Source: Morinoia aosen
Lineage: Eukaryota; Arthropoda; Malacostraca; Amphipoda; Talitridae
Reading direction: 5' to 3'
Assembly: GCA_030386875.1 (NCBI GenBank)
Contig: CM059568.1
Span: forward strand, 27,770,120-27,834,119
Length of the DNA stretch: 64,000 nucleotides
Position numbers and translations under genes: made by a program. Positions 1 through 11,013 of this stretch are shown here, piece by piece. Each line of letters opens with the position of its first letter. Positions within the stretch are counted from its first letter, which is position 1. Below the pieces are notes generated by a model. That model saw only the letters and a list, made by a program, of their open reading frames with translations. It ran no database searches and had not been told where the DNA came from.

Positions 1-401
1 TCCAGTGCCGCCTGAATAAGTTTTCCCCGAATTTTTCCGTGAAAATTGTTTCAGTAAAGCTTAAAGGCTCAACGTAATTGCAACCAGAATTGTTTCAATT
101 ACATTTATAATGATGTACCGCGCAGTTCACTCAAGAAATGAGCCATATTTTCATGAATGATAATCTCCACGATCTGTTGTCTTCGATGAATCGATAAGAA
201 GGCTGGAATATAAAATATAGTTTTCTACCATTCTTTTCATCCACCCATATTCTGATTTTGTCTAACTAATTAGCAGATCGGTGTAGAGGAACTCATTGCA
301 AATGCTGCCTTCAAATTTTGATATTCTAGGAGTGGCAGGTTGACCATTCCTGAATTCCTCACGCAAGATTGGCGGGCAGTCCGTAAAGCTGAGAGCCACC
401 T

Positions 402-620
402 TCATCTCTGAAGAGTTCGGACCAATGCGCCGTCATCTTTTTCATCGCCGCTGTCATCGCCTTCATCATGAGAGCCGTCCAGGAGTTTGTCTTCCAGATC
501 GGTGCCAAAGTCAGAGCCTTCTGAGAGAAGAGCGAAGTTGACTTCAGTGTGAGGGCTGGTGACGTGTAGAATGTGTACGTGAGGGCCAAGGCTGCGTCGT
601 ATTTTGAGACGGTGAGGCGG
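402..620 (-). CDS. Possible coding exon, acidic stretch, no ATG
   Basis: A minus-strand frame stays open for 72 codons between an upstream TAA (plus 621-623) and a TGA (plus 402-404). It has no ATG, so it could only be an internal or terminal exon. The predicted peptide has a protein-like composition with an acidic run (LLDGSHDEGDDSGDEKDDG), and its codons are richer in G/C at third positions than the flanking DNA. An overlapping minus frame (359-631) does have an ATG but gives a less protein-like peptide. I do not recognise the product and see no convincing splice acceptor, so this may be chance. Confidence 0.18.
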   Translation of the reverse strand, partial: PPHRLKIRRSLGPHVHILHVTSPHTEVNFALLSEGSDFGTDLEDKLLDGSHDEGDDSGDEKDDGALVRTLQR

Positions 621-631
621 TTACTATTCAT

Positions 632-1755
632 AGGGTTTATAAATTGTCTTGCTAAATATGAGAAACGAAACGCGAGATAATCAAATTCCCAGTGAAACGG
701 TTATTTTAAACATTATTTATGAAAGTTTGTCTTTAGAAGTTATTTTCTATAGTTTATCCTTTAGTTGCAAATACCTGTTACCTGATCTTGTCACAGTAAA
801 GTTTGCAATGCGGATAATTTGAATTTACGTAAGCTCACAAACAATTATAGATAACATTTTCGAGTGCTATGAAATGGATTCCGACGAAATTAATGAATAT
901 GATGATGAAATACCACACGTGTGCTCTGCGCAGGCATATCAGCTAACAATGAAGAAAAAACATTGTTAAAAACGTTCATTTATATGAGGAAGCATTGGTT
1001 TGAGTCACGTGTCCAATTTGCTTGAAGAAGTTGAGGCGCGCAAGTATTGCATTTTAGTAGCTACTCTTCAGTTGAGCTCGGTGCTCCAATATTGCTGTGT
1101 GTAGTGCTCCAAACTGCACGTGGCTAGAGAGATGATACAGAAAAGATTTTATGAAACAGTAAGTATAACTTTTTAAAACTTTTCAACGGTATAGAGGTGA
1201 AAAATAAAATTATAGAATAACTCATCTAAATGAGCTTGCCGTGCAGGTCCTTAGTTTAAAAATGAGATATGCTGAAAAATTTATATATACCGAAAAACAC
1301 ATTCAAAACGCAATTACCTAAATGAAAATGTTAATTACAACGTTTTGGTTTTAAACGTAAAACCGTAAACGACAGTTTGTTGAAAATTCATCACGTTGCT
1401 GAACAAGAAATGACAAATCTTTTTCGTTCTTTTTTTATCTTTTTTGTCACGAAATAACAGCATTTCATGCATATTTTGCGGTGGGCATTCCCAATCCTTC
1501 GGAGCCATGTTGTGTAGCAGTTTCAGTAACAACATGTGTGCGCTCCCAGGAAGGAAATATTCCCTGTTCATTTTACTTCTTAGTCGGCAAGTAGTGTGGT
1601 AAACAACGTACGCTGCCGCCATTTCGAGGAAGCCCTTATTTCATAGTTGAGATAGCAAATCATGCTTAGATGCGCGCCGGTGACTTCCTTTCCGCTTAGG
1701 GGAGCGCGTCAGCCATGTTAATGAGAGATTTCTTATTTTGCTTCACTACCTGGAA
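632..1755. other. Unassigned AT-rich sequence
   Basis: No supported gene. A 95-codon minus frame (1335-1622) begins at an ATG inside GCCGCCAT but matches no family I know. A donor-like GTAAGTAT lies near 1159 without any recognisable exon before it. Confidence 0.4.
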
Positions 1756-1803
1756 CCCGACGTCATGGTAGCATGCCCGACGTCATGGTGCCATGCTCGA
1801 CGT
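1756..1803. repeat. 20-bp tandem repeat, 2.4 copies
   Basis: Unit CCCGACGTCATGGTAGCATG (1756-1775) is followed by a copy with one change (1776-1795) and a partial third starting CTCGACGT. Each unit contains the palindrome GACGTC. It sits directly before AGTCGGGCTGGGTA and the ATT microsatellite. Confidence 0.85.
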
Positions 1804-1820
1804 ACAAGTCGGGCTGGGTA

Positions 1821-1848
1821 TTATTATTATTATTATTATTATTATTTA
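1821..1848. repeat. (ATT)n microsatellite
   Basis: About nine uninterrupted trinucleotide units. A minus-strand frame across it reads poly-asparagine, which is a by-product of the repeat. Confidence 0.95.
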
Positions 1849-1849
1849 A

Positions 1850-2200
1850 GAAAGTTTTAGCCTCCCTTAACCACGACAAAGATGTTCCAAGAGAGGAAAG
1901 AGGATGGCACCATTTAGTATGGAGTTGAGGGAACGCGGAATCTATGCACAAGGTGCACAGAAACAGTAAGCTAGGAAAGAAGTTCATGAAACAAGAAAAA
2001 GTCGAAGAAGAAAGTAGTAGGTGCTGAAAAACAGGACAGCAGTGAACCGAAAAAATATGGTCCGTAACAAAACAAAAACCTATTTTATTACAACAAAAAG
2101 GAAGCCTACCTAACCTTTAGCTCGGGCCCTCACATGATTAGTCGGGCTGGGTAACGGCTCTAGGCCTCCCAGCAGGGAAGAGATCGGCAGATTATTGAGC
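1850..2200 (-). repeat. Dispersed repeat, copy 1
   Basis: The reverse complement shares ordered words with 53,045-53,412: CTTGTGCATAGATTCC (1937-1952 here, 53,324-53,339 there), AATGGTGCC (1906-1914; 53,364-53,372) and GGAACATCTTT-like sequence at the same spacing. A 14-bp word AGTCGGGCTGGGTA occurs at 1807-1820 and again at 2140-2153, roughly bracketing the block. There is no coding capacity. The family is unknown to me; a SINE or a non-autonomous DNA element are both possible. Confidence 0.5.
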
Positions 2201-2209
2201 ATTCCGTTC

Positions 2210-5200
2210 GCGAGTTGTGAATGCGAATGCAGCCTAACTTGATCTATTGACGACATAATGAACAGTCTAATATTCCAGGTGAAACATTTGAGAATTGTCT
2301 GTTTACCTTCTATAATCGTGTTTTAAACGCTAGTTCGTACCCAAATTCCACACAACTTCAAGCAAGTTCAATTGAAGTGAACAGCGTTTAAAGTGAAGCA
2401 TAAAACTAAGCCAGTAACGGCATTCTGTTTGCACAAATATTTTTTCGAAAAATAAATTCTATGAGTTACCACCACTCATATTCATCACGTAAGAGAAAGG
2501 TAGGGGGAAAATTAGATATGTTTACGAGTTTGTAAGCAAATGAGATTTTATGAAATCACCTGAGTAAATGGAAACTAAAGCGAGCAAATGTTAAACACTT
2601 TCTTAGCATTTAGGGCTGAACAGTTCTAGAACCATCGTGAAGTGATAGTTTATGCCTGTGAAACAAAATTCTCCCTATAGCATGCATTGAATATCGATCG
2701 ATTTGATGCAATAATTGTGAAATGTGTGTTAGAAGTAAAACGTTCACACTATAATGCTTGGGCTCTCAGATGGCTGAGAGGAGCAGAAAGGACCCATCTA
2801 CCCGTGCAAGATACAATCTCACGATCTGCGAGGTGGAGACGGAGGTGACGTTTCGTCTCCCCTCAATAGATGGCATCACCCCGTCCCCGCAGCACCTTTA
2901 TATTGTATTGTTGTGCCAACACCTAAGAATACGATCTTCAGCCCAATCGAGCTCTCGACGTCTGTAAAATTTAAAGAGAAATAAATGTTCTTTTATTTAT
3001 ACATACTTTCAGTATTTTTCTAACAGTTGTATTCATACAAACCGTCTTAAACACTGGAGATCAGGGGAAAAAGCTACTCCAAATTAATACGAATTGTATC
3101 AGCAATACCGGCATCAAAGAAGAGAAAAATTACAAAATTCGGTGCTACTATAGCGTGAAACCCACCGCCTTATATCGCCGATCCAGGTGCAGCTAGAGAT
3201 GTAAAAATTATTTTTTGCTAAATTGAATGCATATGGAAGTAAATAATTTCCATAAGTAACGTAACCTGACCTGACCTGACCTAACCTAACCTCACGCTCT
3301 AGTACAGCTAGAGGTAGATCTCATGCTATTGCGGGTAGACCTCATGTTACTGCAACACCCAAAATTCGCTATTTTATAAACTTGATACCACACGTTCCCT
3401 AATTTTACCAGCAAATATAAACAATTCATTCACACACTGTCCATTTTAAGTTTAAGGGTTTGAAGAGGTTAACTAATTTTTTCTAGGAGTTAAAGTTGCA
3501 GGTTTCACAACTGCCCAAAATCGGACGAAGGAGAAAATTAGGCTCGTGAGAGTAGCCCAAACATCGCATGCATACCGACCGGGTCGTGAAGTTGAAAAGC
3601 TATTCATTAATAACTTGATTAATTATACCTACCGTACTCTTAAGATTTTAATGGCTAAGTTAGGTTATGCTTCGTATTTCATAGCGTTCATTAATTCATT
3701 ACAACAAACTAGGAATATGTTCATATCATAACGAATGTTAGTCATTACTAGCTTTTGGAGTTGTCGATAACTGTGGAGAACATCGTCATTATTATTTTTT
3801 ACATTCGTAAATAAAAAGCCCGCACGCTCTTATATAAATATACAGTATGTGTTATCTTTTATTAAGTGCGGTTGACGTTCATAAATTCCGCTATGTAATT
3901 TGAACATTGGGATCACATGGAGAATTAGCTTTCCAAATATCGCTATAGGGTGCTATTCTATTCTCGAGTTCATTTGAAGTGGGTTGGCTGCCTTTTCTTC
4001 ATGAGTAATTTATACGACTAAATTAGTTTGTATGAGGGGACAACTCAGCTACAAAGCTTCCTAGAATAATCATGTGCTGCTCATTAGGTATGTTAGGTCA
4101 GATCAGGTATATACGTAAGATAAACAGGACTGTTTCATATACTGTTCTCGTTACTCGTTACAATTTGAAGCAATGATAAGTACTGTTACAAAGTTATTAC
4201 TTTTATAAACCATGATCATCAGTAACATGTACTTTCTGTTACATGATCTTCTACCATATTTATTTTCATGTGTACTAAAGTATTTTATCGATAGATTTTT
4301 CCGATTCCTGTTTCTGTGACGGCAAAAAAAATTGCATTGCCTAATCTTCGTGTTGAAAGCCTGGATGTCAATCCTTTGTTCGTACCTTCTAGGGTGCTTT
4401 ATATTGAATGATCCGAGTGTTGTGTAGAAAAGATATTCTCTCTTCACTTCTGAGAATTATTCGGGGCTGACGTTGATTTGGTTCCACTTGCTTCCATAAG
4501 TATTTTTTCAACAGCTGTGTTCGATTAAGTTTTGACTCACACGACACACTTTCTCTGTTATTTTCTCTGCAACCAATGCACGCCATAGATTTCAGCTGTG
4601 TTGGGGAGCACGTACTTTGGATTTGCTTTGGAATTAGGGCAATGTTTGCCTCATGAGCTCTTGTTCCACTGCTGCTTCAAGAGGTTTTTACACCTGTATC
4701 CCCAATTAAACTATGTTCTCTGGTGTCGGAAATCTTTTTCACCTGCTCTCGTCAAGCCGTGCTTAAATTTCAACACATTAATTAGTCAAAGCTACAACTT
4801 TATTTTTTATCATCTAAGAGAGGGTTAGGTGCCATCTGAACAAGATACTCCAAAAATTTTCCGCGAGGTTGAAGTGTAAAGCTGAATGAAAATAAAATTA
4901 AACTATTTAAAGTATTGAACCTTGAAGCTTTCTGGATTTAGTCTATTGAATGTAATATTCACAAGTTTAATCTTGAGCACATGTATGCTGTTGGTGCGGC
5001 TGAAGACGGTTTGTTGTCGAACTGTGCGTGTCTTATTTAGCGTTGGACAATTATGATTTTTAGGTATGCGGTTTCCTGTAACAAATCATTTCGATGTAAA
5101 ATATTACAGCTCTTATAAGTCGGTCTCTGGAGTTAGCATGATTTTCGTTTTTTGAACTAAAATAAATAAATTACCGTTAACAGTTGACTTTCAAAGTTAA

Positions 5201-6419
5201 GCGAGATTGAGTTTCGGGCTCTAGAAAACTGAGTAAATTGAATTCTGATTTAACACGTTCGTCAAGATGTGAGCCACCGGTGTACACGGAGCGAAATTTC
5301 ATAAAGCTGCTGATTGACCAGTAGTCACCTACTCTAAATTCACAAAAATTTAACCAAAGCTAAGTAAAAGCACGATTCAGTTAATGTTTGCTATTTTCAA
5401 AATTGCTTATTACAATTGACTTTAACTTTGAATTGAATTTGAACTTCAGTTTAACCGACCGTGATCAACATGTTAAAACCTAGGTCCTAGGAATAGCATT
5501 TAGCATATAGCAATAACAAGAAACATACAATTCATGAATACAAGTTCGATACATCAGTATCTATCGTAGTGCGTTCACTGCAAGAATGCATTTCGCAAGA
5601 AAAATAGTATTCTTTAATATCTGGGACTTTTTGTGTAGCAAACGTGGCTCGCTGGTTCTCGTGAGGCCGGTACTATGGCGCTCATTGAAGTGAGGCAAAA
5701 CGTCTCGTTCATATCCGTCTGTCAGATCACGAGATGGCTTCCCGTGCTGATAGATCTCTGGGTTCTCCTCCTCTCATCCGTATGAGAGACAACGCAAAAT
5801 AGTACGTAATCATATCGTTTCAAACGAAAAATTCAAAACCATTTCATGCAGCTCGCTTTGTAATCGGCAGGCATTGAAAACATTTTGTTTCCTAAGCACA
5901 CACCAACACTTGAATATCCCGTCAGCAAGTTTTACCTGGTGCAAAAAGTAAACTATTATTTAAATTTTCCAATTTGTAATTTTTGTTCCCACAATTCTTC
6001 ATTTTAAATAAACGCATTTACTTGTAATTTTGCAGCATATCTAGCTTTTCCGAAGTTAATGGACGTCAACGCGTAACAACAACCTTTAATCAGCGTCTAT
6101 AGAAACTAATATTTTTCACCGACCTCCGTTATCTAATTTACTGTGAGAAAACCTTTCACGACACGTAATTCAATTCGAATATTTTTGCTCGAGAAGGCCT
6201 TTGTATAGTTGGTGAGTTTACCAAGCAAGTAAATCTAAAATTTTATACCAAGCAATCTTTGACGGAGGGAGAGCTAACAAATATAGTACTCGCGGGTGAA
6301 AGGTTTACTTATCATAATATTTTTTCTGTTCTAGCTTTTCCACTTCACAAAATTGTACCGAGTTCTTCAAGTGTTGAAATGAAAAGGAAATCAATATTTT
6401 TACTGTTGCAATGTGACTC
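2210..6419. other. Long stretch without a supported gene
   Basis: Only short open frames, all stop-rich on their flanks. A GC-richer patch at 2755-2900 and another at 5640-5790 have no recognisable product. The only structured sequence I see is the telomere-like run at 3264-3292. Confidence 0.4.
3264..3292. repeat. Short (CCTRA)n telomere-like run
   Basis: Three CCTGA units followed by CCTAA units. CCTAA/TTAGG is the canonical arthropod telomere motif, and short interstitial runs are common in arthropod genomes. It supports the host assignment but is too short to indicate a telomere. Confidence 0.6.
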
Positions 6420-6720
6420 GTTAAAATTCTACGTCTCTATCAGTCTGTAAAAAGCGACGTTTCGAGTTAACAAACATCATCCTCAGGCTGAATATATGCA
6501 GAAAAATTTTAGAATCATACTGATAAAACTGCAATCTAGTAGTTAAAACTACTTCAGATGCAGTAAAATGTAGAAAATCACAGCAAAACCGAATCTTGAG
6601 CAATAACAAAAATCATCGACTTAATACACGTCATATTAATTCATTTTATAAAACCCAAATGCATAAGAATTAGAAATTGATGAACCAGATTTTAAGAACC
6701 GGAGATGTCGATTAAAGTCT
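6420..6720 (-). mobile_element. Penelope-like element 3' end (copy A)
   Basis: The reverse complement aligns by eye with the 3' region of copy B (about 7860-8045). Shared landmarks in order are an ATTGCATCT-like word, TTTATCA-TGATT, TTCTGCATAT, CCTGAGGATGATGTTTG, GTCGCTTTT-like sequence, CTGATAGA and GAATTTTAACGA. No reverse transcriptase remains; only the terminal region with a hammerhead-like motif is seen. It points left and its partner points right, so the pair is head-to-head. Confidence 0.55.
6440..6500 (-). ncRNA. Hammerhead-like motif, copy A
   Basis: Minus strand reads CTGAGGA (6486-6480), then a degenerate stem II region, then CGAAAC (6464-6459) and GTCGC. The hammerhead core is CUGANGA and GAAA; position 7 may be any base, so CTGAGGA fits. 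The stem III form AC-GTC-GC is a 2-bp stem with triloop in which the closing A-U has become A-C. The core is largely kept but stem II is weak, so activity is doubtful. Confidence 0.4.
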
Positions 6721-6789
6721 GTGGGTGTTAACAAAATCCTAAAATCAGTGACCTCTTGTTAAAAAATATTTCCGTATCCAGGGTCAGTG

Positions 6790-6797
6790 ATCTAGGC
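6790..6797. repeat. hAT target site duplication, left
   Basis: ATCTAGGC, identical to 7431-7438 on the other side of the element. Confidence 0.85.
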
Positions 6798-7430
6798 CAG
6801 TGGTTCTTAATCTTTTTACTCCGGCGCCTCGTTAGGGATCTATTTTTCCTTCGAGACCCCTTTAGTATTTTTAAATAAATTTGGCGGTTGAGTTAAGGCA
6901 GAAACAGAAAACTTGGATTTTCTCTTAAATCTATTTATTCTATTCCATTTAGTATAAACCAATTACATAATTGACATGTTTGACTCTGCTTCATAGCTAT
7001 TAATGGAAAAAAAAAGAATTAGTGGGACTCTTAGCACTGTTTCCTTGACACTGGATTTTGAATGCGAGGCTGATTCTGAGGCACTTTTCTGGCGTGACCA
7101 ATCAGAGGCTATAATTCATCACATCTTTATGAGCTGAAGCATGAAGGTCATTTCAGAATGCAGTAACCAACGAGACATGTACACGTTCACACAACACACT
7201 GTGTTCAGAGTAAAGAGGTTAGGTAGAGTCAATGTCAGCGGAAATTGTGGGCTGATGGACTGGTAAATAAGAGCTCACAACAAAGAATATTGTAAATAGG
7301 TCTTCAAAGTTATTCAACAGTGAAAGTTCACTCTTTTATCGAAAACATTACTGGAAAAAATCAGGCTTTACTGCAGAGGCTTGCGCCCTCTCTGGAATCC
7401 GCTTACGCCGCCCAGGTTTAAGAACCACTT
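6798..7430. mobile_element. Non-autonomous hAT element, 633 bp
   Basis: The left end begins CAGTGGTTCTTAA and the right end finishes TTAAGAACCACTT, the terminal inverted repeat type known from hAT (Charlie-like) elements. Both sides carry a perfect 8-bp target duplication ATCTAGGC (6790-6797 and 7431-7438), as expected for hAT. No transposase frame is present inside, so it must have been mobilised in trans. Removing it and one duplication rejoins GTCAGTG-ATCTAGGC-GGACCC. It lies between Penelope copies A and B and is younger than that locus. Confidence 0.85.
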
Positions 7431-7438
7431 ATCTAGGC
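7431..7438. repeat. hAT target site duplication, right
   Basis: ATCTAGGC, the partner of 6790-6797. Confidence 0.85.
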
Positions 7439-7639
7439 GGACCCAGCGGGATCTACCAGTTCAAAAGTGACAAAAGAAAAAGTCTCTTAATAAATGTTAC
7501 ATTAGCATGACTGGGATAACACTGGAACAAATATTAGACTCACACAAAAATATCATGGTTCTAGTTTTCATGATTTCCGTCTTAGTCGGGGTTGTAAGCC
7601 CTCGAATAAAGATCAGTATTCTAATACAAAAATTATATT

Positions 7640-8045
7640 TATAATGTTGTTAAAAAAGAGCAAATAATAGAAGCATTAGATATCCATGACCTTAAACGTT
7701 CCCTTAACGAAAACACAAATGACTGCAGCTTAGAACTCAGATGCATCCGATCGATCGTCCACTTCGCGCTTGTCTCTTCTGAAATCAACATCCACCGTTG
7801 TGTAATGCTGTCTGGTCTTGTGATTGCATATTTCTGTAGTCCAAATATTGTCTCTCTAATCATTTCTTTTCTAGTATTTTCAACATTTTTATTGCATCTA
7901 ATGTGGCTTTAGTATTACATTGAATTTTTATCAATGTGATTGTAAAATTTCTCTGCATATTTCCACCCTGAGGATGATGTTTGTTACATGGGAATGTCAC
8001 TTTTATAAGCTGATAGAAGTATGGAATTTTAACGATTGACAATAT
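7640..8045 (+). mobile_element. Penelope-like element 3' end (copy B)
   Basis: Plus-strand counterpart of copy A. A hammerhead-like motif lies at 7968-8000: CTGAGGA, a stem ATGT/ACAT, then GGAA where GAAA is expected. In the short stem III the C-G pair of copy A appears as T-A (TGTCA), which keeps pairing. Upstream sequence at 7640-7860 could be decayed coding sequence of the endonuclease end, but I cannot align it with confidence. Confidence 0.5.
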
Positions 8046-8700
8046 ATCGCATTATGACACGTGAAGAACTCGGATGACATTCCCTTTCAAGATAATTAAT
8101 TTTCATGTTATTGTTGCACAAAAGCCAAACCGAACGAGAAGTAAATAATAATACGACGAGTTGCAACTGTGGAAACAAACTGGATCATTCTGCCTCGAAT
8201 GCATTTCAGACTGTGCGGCTGCTGTTGGATAATTGTTTTGTTGTTTCAAGCGTTACGTTCTGCATGTAATGGTCTCTAAATAAACAAAGCAATAAAATTA
8301 TTGATGAGAAACTGAGTGAATACACCAGGAAATTAAATCAGGACCATTCTACACTTGTGTGTATAGATGGCCTAATTTTGTGCCTTCAGATGTAACAATC
8401 TCTCCAGATTATTCAGATGTAATAATTATCTCTTCTCCAGGAGAAAGATATCGACGTAACACTGATATAAGAACCCTATATCAGGAACCGAGAAGGAATG
8501 GAACTTTTACCCTAAAGCTGTGTGAAGCTATCCGTTTAGAAAGAAAGAAAAATAACTCTGGTAGAAATTCCAGAGCGCCAACTAAGAAGTTTTCGAATGA
8601 ATTTCCGGTAAATTACTTTTTTTCAGCATTATTTCTAATTACTTCTTCAAAACCAATATGAATAAATTTTACGTGATGTTGCATCTACAAGCCATCACTT

Positions 8701-10930
8701 GTTTAATTTTAATAAAAATAGGAGAGCAAAAATCAGTGACAAAAATTTCATTACACTGACATCGTTCCGGGCTAATATCCATCATCAGCTCATTAAAAAA
8801 ATCTTACATATATCACTGAAATAGAGATGAACGTAGATGTACGAACAAACCAACACGGATTTAAAAGTAAAAAAAATTAAAAAGTAAAAATGCAGTAAAT
8901 TACACAAACACAACTTAGAACCTATGATACTAAGAGGGTATGAACTCAACTGGTTATTACGTGAAGGCTTGCATTTAAAAATGAAAAGCGATTCTAAAAT
9001 TCTAAGATCTATAACACTTGAAGCTACGCGTACTACTTTAAAATGACTAGAGTGAGGAGTTACATTGCACGTTGCAGCATGATCGCGAACAGCGGAGTGA
9101 GATGGACGGGTCAATCGAACACCAGTACGATAACTAACTCCAACGTGCTCGGCCACTCTAGCTCCGAGAGTAAGTGTGGTCAAGCCAAAGTACTCGGATG
9201 CACATCGTGCACAACTGTATGAATACACTAGTGAGGCCTGCATGGTAGAAGGAAGTTTGTCTTTATAATTGGAAAAAAAGTTAAATTTGTTTTTTAATCT
9301 CATATAAAATTTTATGCCTGTAAGATATCTAGAAAAGAGGGCAAGTAATTCAGTTTTGAGTATTTCGGAATTCGATCCAAAATATGGTAAACACAAATAA
9401 ATTGGTTGAGAGATTGGTTCTTGAATGATCGAATTTGGTTCGACGTTAGCATTTTGAAACTTGTTTGCCAAAAACTTTCTAATTTGGTATTCAATAAATG
9501 AAGACCTGAAAGCATTTTGGCGCAAAATTCTGTTAAAAATTAGAATTCTAAATGAAAGACGCTAAATTAAGAACAAATTTTGAAAGCGCGAGCAAGCAAA
9601 GTTGTAATACAATTCAGTTTAAAATGGAAAGTGCAATAACCATGAAAACTCATTCCTATAGGCCAGAAAAGCATTTGTTCGGTATACCGACACATCAAGT
9701 TTATTCCCTTGTTTAATCACTAAACAATCCAGGAAAGGTTTTTATTTTTGTTCTTCACATTCCATAGTGAATCTTATATTTTTATGTTTACTATTTATGA
9801 AGTTGAAAAGTAATGTTGCATGGGATTCCTCACGGAACAGCAAAAAAAGTATCGTCAATGTAATGACGGTAACATATGGGCCAGAAGTCATCAGGACACA
9901 GCTTTAGCCATCTAGTTTCGTAAAAGGACATGAATGTATTTACGAAAGTTGGGGCAAGAGGTAGGCCCATACCAAGGCCCTCAATTTTCTTATTAAACTT
10001 CCTATTGAACACAAAAAAATATTTTACCGTAAGTTCCAATTGGGTTCTGAAAAATTTACGAGAAAGGCCATAAACTAGAGAATTAGGATCAGTAAAAAGT
10101 TGCCACAGGCATGAATCTATAGTTTCTTCCAACGGGATTTTAGTGAATAGGTTTTCAATGTCAAATGATGCCATAAAAAATTTTTATGCATTACTAATTT
10201 TGCTTAAATCATTAACAAAAGATTGAGAGTTCTCTATCATAAATTCATTTCGAGAACTAGGGTTCAAGATCAGCACCAAAAATTTAGCGACAGAAAAGCC
10301 TGGAGTATTATTTGCAGCAAATATCGGCCTGAACTTAAACATAGTAGAAAAATTGTTTTTATGTATTTTTGGCAAACCATACAGTTTACCGGGCCCCGAA
10401 CCCGAAACAAACATTTTACTGTAATTATCATCCAACAACATTTTCAATTCTTTTATTTTACGTAGAAAACTTTTATTTTGTCCTCTATTCTAAGTGCATA
10501 AGTGTGAATCGGCTCTCATATCAATGGGAACTTAGACCTGTCAGAGATGATAGCTGTCATGCTTTCAATATATTTGTTTTTAGCAACAATGACTACTCCA
10601 CGACCTTTGTTTGGTCAAAAAACAATTGTATCCTTATTATGGCCAAATTGTTTCAATAGTTGTATTTCAGACTTAAAAATACAAGACGAAAAAATCTTTT
10701 TAGGAGAAAAGTTATAATAATATTTGGCAGCTATGCTCCGAAGCTAATCTGTAAATTCAGGAATAGCATCCCCGCTTCTATTTTTCAGAACTAAAAGTAT
10801 TTAATCAGAAGCTAAAAAATAACAATAAAATTACATTCTATACACAGGTAAACAAAAATCTAAACCAAAAGCCAGCAGAAACTTGACACGGTCAGGTACA
10901 ATTGTTGAGCTATAGTTGAAAATACCTTCA
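8701..10930 (-). pseudogene. Penelope-like retroelement, RT plus endonuclease (copy C)
   Basis: Read on the minus strand, 10,930 to about 8,915 encodes a nearly full Penelope-like polyprotein broken by stops and frameshifts. In order: a VPDRVKFLLAFGLDFCLPV-like N-terminal motif, DKGRGVVI-like sequence near 10,600, YGLPKIHK and RPI-AANNTPGF (10,400-10,260), SFDIENLFTKIPLEET (10,165), GMGLPLAP, and the RT catalytic YIDD box near 9,860. The C-terminal domain (about 9,330-8,915) has SCARC followed by ARVAEHVG and RPSHSAVRDHA, the zinc-binding and GIY-YIG-type nuclease end of this family. The probable native stop (TAG in copy D) is AAG here (plus 8913-8915), extending the frame. Not functional as written, but the RT core is well preserved, so the insertion is fairly recent. 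Confidence 0.85.
8733..8819 (-). ncRNA. Decayed hammerhead-like ribozyme, copy C
   Basis: Minus strand: outer stem arms TCAGTGA and TCACTGA (plus 8813-8819 and 8733-8739), core CTGATGA (8788-8782), stem II region and GGAAC in place of GAAAC (8766-8762). Stem III AC...GT encloses a 7-nt loop and position 17 is G, which does not support cleavage. Two core defects predict an inactive ribozyme. Confidence 0.5.
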
Positions 10931-11013
10931 TTTGGATCAAGTGGGCGAGTACTGCAATCAATTCCCAGGTTGAAGGGCTTCCTCGAGTGCGTACGAAGTG
11001 TAGCACACCTAAA

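Noticed and set aside
1335-1622. THAP-domain protein start
   Set aside because: The N-terminal MAAAYVV and a few basic residues looked suggestive, but the C2CH zinc ligands are missing.
3264-3292. Telomere or telomere-fusion site
   Set aside because: Fewer than six units, mixed CCTGA/CCTAA, with ordinary sequence on both sides.
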